Assembly: GCA_040954595.2 (NCBI GenBank)
Contig: CM082581.2
Span: forward strand, 5,146,001-5,210,000
Length of the DNA: 64,000 bases
Direction of reading: 5' to 3'
DNA from: Balanoglossus misakiensis
Lineage: Eukaryota > Hemichordata
The notes under the pieces were generated by a model that saw only the letters and a program-made list of their open reading frames with translations, was not told where the DNA came from and searched no databases. The position numbers and the translations under genes are program-made. Positions 1 through 18,309 of the stretch are shown here, one piece after another; position 1 is the first letter of the stretch, and every line of letters begins with the position of its first letter.

Positions 1-205
1 GGTGCAATTCTCTACATGTTGGACAGATCAGTTGACCATTGTTTTCATTGACCCACTCCGTCAGGCAAACTTCACAATATGTGTGATAACAAGGCAATAT
101 TTTAGGTGATTTAAAACGCTCCAAGCAGATTGCACATAGCATTATTTGTTCATTGATATCAGTTAAAACTTTGTCACTGGAACCAGGTGTTGCAGCTGTT
201 GCCAT
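1..205 (-). CDS. Copy A, partial: TRIM-type RING, first coding exon
   Basis: Only the first 68 codons are inside the window; the gene continues past the left edge. The start ATG is at 205, in the same context as in copies B to E, 29 bases after a splice acceptor (ttttgcag, exon start 234). The peptide carries a C3HC4 RING: CAIC, then CYHTYCEVC, then the closing CPTC. In this family the RING recruits an E2 enzyme for ubiquitin transfer. Sequence and upstream cassette match the other copies closely, so I infer a full TRIM-macro-Deltex gene to the left. It could instead be a solo TRIM fragment; the window cannot tell. Confidence 0.8.
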   Translation of the reverse strand, partial: MATAATPGSSDKVLTDINEQIMLCAICLERFKSPKILPCYHTYCEVCLTEWVNENNGQLICPTCRELH

Positions 206-490
206 GTTGGATCCACTGATTACAAACGTTTCGCCTGCAAAACATAATATTTTCAGTAAATTACTAAGTGGAAGAATTCATGGTAGATAATTTTAATGGC
301 CGTACCAGTTTATTTTATTATTGGCTATTTTATCCCAATTACCTGTATTTAGTTTTCAAGTATCGTGGTATGTGCAAAAAACAAACCAGGGTGAGGAGCA
401 TTTTTCATATATATATCAGCATGTTTGTTTGGCGAAGAAACTCAAACTTCGGCGAGTTGACTAATTTCTAATGGTGGAAATAACTTTCGT

Positions 491-1170
491 CCAATCACAA
501 TACTCGTAATTACTGGCCAATGAGAGCCACATTTACAATTTCTTCAGCGGCGGAAATGGGGGCAGACTGGCTCTCGTTGTGATGTGCGTTTCGTGTTGGA
601 CCATAAATAAAAATAAAAAGCTATGACGTCGACCGTCCTCAAAATGTTTTCTTCATAAGTACACATTATTCATGCACGGATAGACACGTGCGTTTGTTGT
701 TGCTGCACCCATCGACGTAGCTGTACTTGTACGATAAGTTTTGTGATTATTCTTCTGCAAGAACATGCGGCTACGTCTGTTGCTAATGATAATGCTAGTC
801 TGTTTTCTGGATGCACGCGAAAGATCCCCAAAATATTTCAGAGACTATCCGCCACATCTACGGTTGTAAACAAGCGCCCGTGGAACCAAACGGTGACGGT
901 TACAGCTTGAGACCTCGTGCACGGTACGCGACCAGCACTGAAGTGAAACTTTGTTCATACGTTTTTTTCATCGGATATCGAATTTTGCATTTGTTCACGA
1001 CAGTTTACAATTCACTATGGTTGACTAAATTGACGCCAATCTTATGACGAAACTCACCTTCAATGTCATGCGATGGGGACCACACTAAACACAGTCATTT
1101 AGGCTATAGCGCAACACAAATTCTGCGATTCTCGTCGAGAGTCGGGCGAATGAAGTTGGCGAAATGTGAT
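491..1170 (-). promoter_or_regulatory. Copy A 5' cassette: predicted non-coding exon 1, uORF, CCAAT pair, IRF-like site
   Basis: On the minus strand a strong donor (TTGAAG|GTGAGT) ends a predicted non-coding exon at 1058. It would splice to the acceptor at 234. An upstream ATG at 1069-1067 opens an eight-codon frame that crosses the junction and stops in TAA at 222-220, 14 bases before the main ATG. Within the intron, GAAGTGAAACTTT at 940-952 resembles an IRF/PRDI site and lies 106 bases from the donor, as in all five copies. Two CCAAT boxes (491-495, 517-521, plus strand) lie further in. The transcription start was not located; the exon, uORF and regulatory roles are inferred from conservation. 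Confidence 0.45.
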
Positions 1171-2396
1171 AGGTAAGGCGAGCATGCGCAATCAAGTTAA
1201 TATATTGCGAACTGTTAATCAGTTGCATGACGCTGTGAGTGCAAAAATGTACACGTTATTTTGACACGAACAATTATTATTCCAATATTGAGATATATCT
1301 AATTTCAACCAAAACATGTAGTTGTACTTTGTGTTCCTGTTTATCGTGTCGATTTTTTGCGGTACGACCCGTCGTACGTACGCTCTACGGGCCTGGTTAT
1401 ACAGTTTTCAATTTACCGTTTGCGTGCAATTTTACCTGTTGTAAGCTTATTCTGTACATATGTATCAGCCTCAGGGTCTGTAACACTAAATCATATTATC
1501 ATGGACCACTTTTCCTGTGGGAAATATTCCCCTTGTATGTTTTTTTCACAGTCCATAATGATGAAAAAACAACCATTCTCCGCGATTTTGCTGCTGTTCA
1601 CATAATGGATTCCTATTTTTCCTGCGCGTGGGGTTTGATATAGTGGACATTGGTTAACGATATATGTCAACTTGTAATTCTAGTATTTACAATAAGAAAA
1701 TGTGTTGAACCACGATTCACCTACATTGCACGTTCATTTGATGCAATACTGCATGTACTTCGACCACGGATGTACAGTGGTACCAGCCCCCATGCATATA
1801 TAGGCCTACGCCCATAAAACTGGGTAGGCCTACGTTTTGCACAGGGAGACACATTTCAACATTAAAAATAGTCAACGTCCCAATAATAAAATGCCTAATA
1901 TCTTGATCGCTTCCCTTTTCATTGTTTATCATACAAGGCATGACGGTGTTTGCATAGGACAAAATCAACTAGATGTTGGATCGGTCTAGATTTCAAGTCA
2001 GCCCGAGTGGACCCCTCTTCCTTAGCCACGACCAAACTAAGGCGCCCCAAGGCCGACGAAGTCTGTGCTAAATGAACCGTTCAGGCGAATTGCACCTTTT
2101 GCTTTAACTTTGTATGACATGAGCAGCTCAAACAGCCTTGTAATTTTAATGGAAAAATACAGAGCGACTCATTGCTATGACAAACCTCCTTAAAATACAT
2201 TACCAATTACGTGAACGGCTCCTAGTAGAGTAGCTGGTGTTTGTATTTGATATCGATTTATAGTATGAGGTCAAAACAGTGTCGCACACTCTGACACAAT
2301 CAAACAATGGAGTACAATGATGTATGTTTTTCATGCATGGGTGGGGGAGGGGTCGAGAGGTTTTCATACAGTAACTATGATACCAATATTTAAAAA
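1171..2396. other. Spacer upstream of copy A, duplicated in other spacers
   Basis: I see no gene here. The stretch matches 16.1-18.27 kb and 45.6-47.5 kb closely, and is mostly deleted upstream of C and E. Open frames on either strand do not keep their reading frame between the copies. It is best read as duplicated non-coding flank. Confidence 0.6.
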
Positions 2397-3757
2397 TAGC
2401 GTCAAGGACACTGTGGTCCCATTTGAGGATTATGCGGAAACAGTGACACACCAGAATAAAAATTACAGGTGACATTGCAAGCAGATCTGCAAGCAGCAAT
2501 ATCGGGCCCAAGCCAACATAGCAACATAGCAATAAGCATATCTGCTCTGGATGCCAAGATATGGAAAAGTAGGTCAAAGGTCACCTGAGGTTATGCAAAA
2601 TTTGGGCAAGAAATTTTGACCCTATACTGGTCCATGTTCAACAAAAACCAAACCTATAGCCCTATTGGTTAGCCTGGAATTAGGTATGCACATAATTAAT
2701 GAGATATGCAGGTGTCACAGGTGACCCCAAATTTTGGCTTTTCAATTTTAGTCCCAACCCTCCAAACGCCAAGTCTGTACCTGCTCTGGATGCCAAGATA
2801 TGATAAAGTAGGTCAAAGGTCACCTGAGGTCATGCAAAATTTGGGCAAGAAATTTTGACCTTATACTGGTCTATGTTCAACAAAAACCAAACCTATAGCC
2901 CTATTGGTTAGCCTGGAATTAGGTATGCACATAATTAATGAGATATGCAGGTGTCACAGGTGACCCCCCAATTTTGGCTTTTCAATTTTAGTCCCAACCC
3001 TCCGAACGCCAAGTCTGTACCTGCTCTGGATGCCAAGAAATGGTAAAGTAGGTCAAAGGTCACCTGAAGTCATGCAAAATTTGGGCAAGAAATTTTGACC
3101 CTATACTGGTCCATGTCCCACAAGAACGAAACCTCTAGCCCTATTAGTTAGCCCGGAATTAGGTATGCACATAATTAATGTGTTAAGCAGGTGTTACAGG
3201 TGAGCCCAAAATTTTGCCTTTTATTTTGGCCCCATTGTGCTCACTGACCAATAGACAGTCACTGTACAGGACTATTGCACAGATCAGAATTCCACAATAA
3301 GACGTGGACATAGCTTAACCATAGAGGTATAAGTAAAGGTATAAATTTAATAAAAAGACTAAAAAATTCATAAAAAATAAAACATCGATGATATTAACTT
3401 AACACTTACAGGTCGATGTGAGGTTGACATATGGTACATGCATACCAATTTTTAAAGCAATCTGACGAGTAGTTTTTGATTTTCAGAGTTTTGATAAATT
3501 TCACATTTTTCCAGCTAATTTGCATATTTTTGGGCCTGGCAACTTCGTTTGGACAAACTCCCATCTACAGCCCAGCCTGCACCTACACACCAAATATTGA
3601 GGTGATACGCGCAGCGGTTTTCAAGTTTTTGATGTGGACGGACATACAGACATACATCCATCCATACATCCATACATACATCCATCCATACATACATACA
3701 GACGCAACCGATCCCATAAGGTCCCATGGTATATATGCCTATACCAATGGGACCTAA
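2397..3757. mobile_element. 1.36-kb insertion with 240-bp tandem repeats
   Basis: The sister spacers run straight from the ATATTTAAAAA tract to ACAAGGCCTGTGAC; here 1.36 kb lies between. The left end (GTGGTCCCATTTG just inside) and right end (TAGGTCCCATTGG on the minus strand) look like imperfect inverted termini. Inside, a unit of about 240 bp occurs three times (from about 2540, 2780 and 3022), each time with AGGTCAAAGGTCA. A short CATC/CATA microsatellite lies near 3650-3700. A related left end sits at 51204-51290 in an intron of copy E. No transposase frame is visible, so I read it as a non-autonomous element. Confidence 0.55.
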
Positions 3758-6526
3758 AAAAACAAGGCCTGTGACAGGAGTCAGCTGGATCGATATTGAT
3801 TCAGGACAGGTTCCTATCTTGACTGTCGCCTATAAATTGTCCGAATAAATTCATGTGCCAGCTGGTACTGATAAGTTTTGGCCACACTACATACACTAAC
3901 ACAGATAGAACGTTTGAGTGACCAGCTTTTTATCTGCAAATCAAACTGAAATGTTCTTGAAATATAGAGTTTTTAATAGTAGGCCCATTCTATCAGTGAA
4001 ATTTGTGATGACACAAAGAAATAAAACCATGTAATTATTGATATTGCATCGATCATCTGTTAGGTAGCAAACATATTTTTCTGTTCTCGTTTTCTTTATT
4101 TCTTTAGGAGTGGGCTGTAGTGCATCAGGTGTATTCTGTGTGTACCTAACTTCGTACTGTCACACATTGCAGTATGCCAGAGATCTATAAACTTTTTTCC
4201 CCACATACTTGATTTTTGACTTTTTTTTTGGTTGTCTGTGCTGTGCTGTGCTGTGCTATATTGTTTGACTTTTACAGCTGGCCATGTGATGTGATATCTG
4301 ACCTATGATATATAGATGGTACTGTAGTATACAAATGTGTACTCCAGAGTTAAATATAATCAATTTTTTTTATTCACATCGCATAAATTGATGACAGGAA
4401 ATTTGGAAAAAAGTTGATCACACCATCTTTTGTGGAATTCGACCATATCAGTAAATAAAATTTTCAAAGACTACTACCGGTATATCATTTAAGGTAGCAG
4501 GGACTACCCAGTAAAAAAAAACATATTTGCAATATTGTCATTTTCAGAAGTTCTATCCAGTGATATAAAGTAAACACCATGCTTGATTTTGTGATTTCTA
4601 CTATAGAGAATTATAGCCCCAGGAGTTCAAGAAAAATGCTGAATCCGCATTTTACTCGTCTTTTGATCCCTGTTTTATATTTTTTAAAGTTAAAATCCAT
4701 TGGTTACAAGATATATATTTTCATTTGAATAAAATCCTGGCAACTTTTCTGAAAAGTTTTATTTGGTGGTACAAAGATTTTGCAGTGGACAGACTTGTAC
4801 GCACACATGCATGCATGCACGCACTTACTCAAATACACACATACTGGTATAAAAATTAATTTTATGCTATACCAGTACATACAAATGCCAAATGGGAGCT
4901 ACAATTCTTGAATAGTAGAAATATTGAACTAAACTGCAAAACAAACAACAATATTCAGATGTGACTATGTTTTGACTTGTACAGAATGAATAATAGGCAG
5001 ATGATTAAATAATGGGAAATTATATGAATATGTCTGACAAGTTGTTTATTTTCTGCAAATTGGGAATTAATATCTAATTTTTGTTTGCATTGCACTGACT
5101 GAAATTCCCAGTTATATTGTGCTACAGATGGGCAATTAATGCACAAACCTGTTAATAGATTTGCATACTGTTTCATAGAGTTTCTGAACATCAAGGCTAG
5201 GCACATGCTGAGTTCAGGTAGGCATTTGTATTACAAAACTGCTGGCTACTATCTGGGGGATATATAATTATATTCTTTAGGCAACTATTAAACTATTCCT
5301 TGAACATCTTTCCAATCAGCAAATGTGGCACTGAATCCCTGGATCACCAGGGCAATTAGCTTGCATGTGAAATAAAATGAAGTTTATATAAGAAATTTAC
5401 AAATCTTGGTTTATGAACTACAAACGAAGATACATATTACATCTGTGTACTAAATTCATGTTTCAATAAACTTGTAAATTTTATCTTTTGTCCATTTAAT
5501 TATTTTCAAACAGAACATATAACATATGTATACTCTATAGTTAAAGAGGCATCCAAATTACAAGATAAAGCCCAAATAAATGTTGTTGTTTTTTTTTTTT
5601 TTTTCGATAACCCCATGAGCTGCAACTCAATAAAATGTGTTAACCTTTAAATAATCTTGGATATGCTTTCAATTATGTTTATTATTAAGTTGAAAATTCC
5701 TGTTTAAATAAAAAGTGAAATATTGCAATGAAAAATGAAAATATAATGTCTCAATGGTGTACATTTATACTTCCATGTGTTCTAGTGGATGGGATCATGC
5801 TTTGTTTATGAAGTTTCAAAGTGGGAAATGCAACGTTTTCATTGTATTTTTCATTTGCTACTGGTGGCAGCCTTATTTGCTTGCGACAAAACTTTATTAT
5901 TTATATGTATCTGGTTGAAAACTTGCATATGCACTCGTACTTAGGGCTTAAAATACTTGTATATACTACAGTACATACATCTGAATGGGCAAATGCGAGA
6001 ACAGTTTGACAATAAATTTCATGATACTCATCTGAAAAAGTGCAGCTCATGGGGCTTTAAATTCAAATGGGACTTACGGAAAATGTTTACTGAAGTGTGA
6101 TACAGGCATGTTCTTAAACACGGCTGACGAAAATAATAATAATATACGAATAGTAATAATTTATGACTTGCAAGTCATAAATTGCCACCAACAGTGACTA
6201 CACAAACTGGCGTCAGTGCCTGAATTTGATCGACCCAATCAAGGACGAAATTACAACATGTTCAAAGGCTTATTGAATGGAAACCAAAGCATATCTCCAA
6301 AGAATGGTATTTGTACATAAAATATTCAAGAAATACAAATACAGAGACATCAATAATCCACCTATCTTAAGTGTCGAGATCTGTTCAACTTTAGTGCATG
6401 TATATTAGAACTTCTATTATTGGCTTAGAGCATGCAAATTCAGAGAGTATTAAAATAACATGCATTGTCAAATATTTGAAGCAACAGTTCTCAATCAGGA
6501 ATACCGGTACATGGGAAACATGTTCT
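3758..6526. other. 3' flank of copy B, shared with copy F
   Basis: I see no gene. The stretch aligns by eye with 59.17-61.51 kb downstream of copy F, including the run after ACAAGGCCTGTGAC and a short CTGTG repeat near 4236. The part next to 6527 should hold the 3' UTR of B, but I could not fix a polyadenylation site. Confidence 0.5.
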
Positions 6527-15031
<8,505 letters not shown>

Positions 15032-15341
15032 GTTGGATCCACTGATTACAAACGTTTCGCCTGCAAAACATAATATTTTCAGTAAATTACTCAGTGGAAG
15101 AATTCATGGTAGATAATTTTCTGATTCGCACAGGTGGTATTTTAATGGCCGTACCAGTGTATTTTATTATCGGCTATTTTATCCCAATTATTTGGTTTTC
15201 AAGTATCGTGGTATATGCAAAAAAAAAAAAACCAGGGTGAGGAGCATTTTTCATATAACTACGCTATCAGCATGTTTGTTTGGCGAAGAAACTCAAACTT
15301 CGACGAGTAGACTAATTTCTAATGGTGGAAATAACTTTCGT

Positions 15342-16110
15342 CCAATCACAATGCTCGTAATTACTGGCCAATGAGAGCCATATTTACAATTTCTTCTTCA
15401 GCGCAGCGTAGCCAGCGGCGGAAATGAGGGCAGACTGCTGGCTTTCGTTATTTATGATAAATGTGATGTGCGTTTCGTCAAAAATAAAATAAAAAGCTAT
15501 CACGTCGATCGTCCTAAACACAATGTTTTTTTCTTACACATTTTCGTACTCATTATTCATTGCATACATGTAGATAGACGCATGGGTTTGTTGTTGTTGC
15601 ACCCACCGACGTAGCTGTACTTGCACGATAAGTTTTGTAATTATTCTTTTGCAAGAACAGGCGGTTACGCCCCTGTTGCTAATGATAATGCTAGTCTGTT
15701 TTCTGGATGCACGCGAAAGATCCCCAAAATATTTCAGAGACTATCCGCCACATCTACGGTTGTAAACAAGCGCCCGTGAAACCAACCGGTGACGGTTACA
15801 GTAGAAGTTTACATACATCATGGAATCCATGCATACATGTATGCTCGCCAGCTTGAGACCTCGTGCACGGTACGTGACCAGCACGGAAGTGAAACTTTGT
15901 TCATACGTTTTTTTCATCGGATATCGAATATTGCCGTTGTTCACGACAGTTTACAATTCACTATGGTTGATTAAATTGACGCCAATCTTATGACGAAACT
16001 CACCTTTAATGTCATGCGACGGGGACCACACTAAACACAGTCATTTAGGCTATAGCGCAACACAAATTCTGCGATTCTCGTCGAGAGTCGGGCGAATGAA
16101 GTTGGCGAAA
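15342..16110 (-). promoter_or_regulatory. Copy B 5' cassette
   Basis: The predicted exon-1 donor lies after 16004 (TTAAAG|GTGAGT). The upstream ATG is at 16015-16013 and the frame ends in TAA just before the coding ATG. The IRF-like site is at 15886-15898, 106 bases from the donor. Both CCAAT boxes are intact (15342-15346, 15368-15372). This is inferred from five-fold conservation, without transcript evidence. Confidence 0.45.
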
Positions 16111-16733
16111 TGTGATACATGTAGGTAAGGCGAGCATGCGCAATCAAGTTAATATGTTACAAACTGTTAATAAGTTGCATGACGCTGTGAGTGCAAAAAT
16201 GTACACGTTATTTTGACACGAACAATTTTTATTCCAATATTGAGATATATCTAATTTCAACCAAAACATGTAGTTGTACTTTGTGTTCCTGTTTATCGTG
16301 TCGATATTTTGCGGTACGTACGCTCTACGGGCCTGGTTATACAGTTTTCAATTTTTGCGTGCAATTTTACCTGTTGTAAGCTTATTCTGTACATATGCAT
16401 CAGCCTCAGGGTCTGTAACACTAAATCATATTATCATGGACCACTCTCCTGTGGGAAATATTCCCCTTGTATGTTTTTTTTCACAGTCCAAAATGATGAA
16501 AAAACAACCATTCTCTGCGATTTGCTTTTGTTCACATGATGGATTCCTATTTTTCCTGCGCGTGGGGTTTGATATAGTGGACATTGATTAACGATATATG
16601 TCAACTGGTAATTCTAGTATTTGAACCACGATTCACCTACATTGCACGTTCATTTGATGCAATACGTGTACTTCGACCACGGATGTACAGTGGTACCAGC
16701 TCCCATGCATATAGGCCTACGCCCATAAAACTG

Positions 16734-17136
16734 TAGCCCGGAGACACAGGCGTAGTAGGGGAAAAGAAACGCCCGGTGACAGTCTCTATTTACGCACCGA
16801 ATTCTGTGCGCAGAACGACACGGGTGGTAAATCTTGTGTGTAAGCTAATTGGTCACTCAATGTAAACCAAATGACATCATCGCATTCTAAATAAGGAAAT
16901 AGAGGTGGAGTCATGAGTGAAATTCCCCGTGATGGGGTGTGGGAGTGATTTACCAAGCTTTGTTAATTATATCATCCAACCACTGGCGCCCGTCAACATT
17001 TGATAGATCACTCGTTATCCATTCGTTACTAAGCGACCCTGATCGTTGCCAGGGCTACTATCTTTCAGCTCAGCAGGAAATTTCTCGACTGTCACCGGGC
17101 GTTGTATTCTAGATCGACGCCTGTGTCTCCGGGCTA
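16734..17136. mobile_element. 403-bp MITE with perfect 20-bp terminal inverted repeats
   Basis: The element begins TAGCCCGGAGACACAGGCGT and ends with the exact reverse complement. After a 13-base mismatch the inversion resumes (AACGCCCGGTGACAGTC). Nine bases, ATAAAACTG, are repeated on both sides (16725-16733, 17137-17145). The paralogous sites upstream of A (near 1815) and D (near 46190) hold the uninterrupted target, so this is a real insertion made after duplication. There is no coding capacity. A 9-bp duplication would fit Mutator-like or Merlin-like transposases, but the superfamily is a guess. Confidence 0.88.
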
Positions 17137-17639
17137 ATAAAACTGCAGGGTAGGCCTACATTTGGCACAGGGAGACAATTTTCAACATTAAAACTAGTCA
17201 ATGTCCCTATAATCAAATGCCTAATATCTTGATCGCATCCCTTTTCATCGTTTATCATACAAGGCATGACTGTGTTTGTATATAACAAAATCACGAGCTA
17301 TTTATCATGTATCCCCGCCCGTTTTTTGATAAATTGGTTCTATTTTCCGGCCGTGCATGTGCTGAAACAAACTTACATTAATTTACATGTTTGAAAAGAT
17401 GGGACTACAGGCAAATAATGACTTGTCTTGTCTTTTTAATTCTTCTTATAGTTCCAAGTTCGTAAAGATGGTATAGCCATACTCCAGCGACTCATTCGTT
17501 CAATGACATTCATGCATATTTTGGATGATTGTTAGCCTCCAACAACGAAACAAACTTAATTGTTAATAAAAGGCGCAACTTTCAATCCCTGGTTCTTGCA
17601 TTAGTAGATGTTTCTCCTAGTAAAACATTAGGCTAGTCG

Positions 17640-17640
<1 letters not shown>

Positions 17641-17704
<64 letters not shown>
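17641..17704. repeat. TCA trinucleotide microsatellite
   Basis: An uninterrupted ATC/TCA run of 64 bases. The paralogous position upstream of D (46506-46567) carries the same repeat. Frames through it that read as poly-Met, poly-Ser or poly-Asp are artefacts. Confidence 0.95.
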
Positions 17705-18273
17705 AGATTCCTAAGTTTCCAGTGCTGGTACCTGAGTTTGGGCCGACTGAGATTTTGTCTCCATCGTGCTCCAGTTTCCCACGAACCCCCATTTTACACT
17801 GTGTCTTATCGCACATGGCCATGTGAATGAAGGCTCAACTAAAATTGCAAAATTGGATCGGCCTAGATTTCAAGTCAGCCCAGTGGACCCCCCCCCCCCT
17901 TCCTTAGCCACGACCAAACTGAGGCGCCCCAAGGCCTACGAAGTCGGTGCTAAATGAACCGTTCAGGCGAATTGCACATTTTGCTCGGGGTTTTGCTTTA
18001 ACTTTGTATGAAATGAGCAGCTCAAACAGCCTTGCAAATTTTCGTCAATGGAAATGTACAGAGCGACTCATTGCTATGACAAACCTCCTTAAAATACATT
18101 ACCAATTACGTGAAAGGCTCCTAGTAGAGCAGCTGGTGTTCGTGTTTGATATCGATTTATAGTATGAGGTCAAAACAGTGTCACACACTCTGACACAATC
18201 AATGGGACAATGGAGTACAATGATGTATGTTTTTCATGGGGGGGGGGCGGGTCGAGAGATCTTCATACTATGA

Positions 18274-18309
18274 TACATATCACGGTCACTCCAGTGACCG
18301 TGTACATAT
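18274..18309. mobile_element. 22-bp palindromic insertion flanked by a 7-bp direct repeat
   Basis: CACGGTCACT, two bases CC, AGTGACCGTG occupies 18281-18302, with TACATAT on each side. The sister site upstream of D near 47471 has a single TACATAT and no palindrome. It looks like a minimal insertion or the remnant of an excised inverted-repeat element. Confidence 0.55.

Larger units (their letters stand above)
16111..18273. other. Spacer upstream of copy B
   Basis: I see no gene. This is a duplicated flank like that upstream of A and D, interrupted by the 403-bp element at 16734-17136 and a TCA microsatellite at 17641-17704. Confidence 0.6.

Noticed and set aside
811-1047. Plus-strand frame MHAKDPQNISETIRHIYGC, repeated upstream of C and E
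   Set aside because: It lies in the first intron of the cassette. It loses its ATG in D and appears broken in B, and an insertion of in-frame length in C and E can be chance. No known domain.
17628-17822. Poly-Met frame, and the poly-Ser/poly-Asp frames at 46433-46681
   Set aside because: Direct products of the TCA microsatellites.
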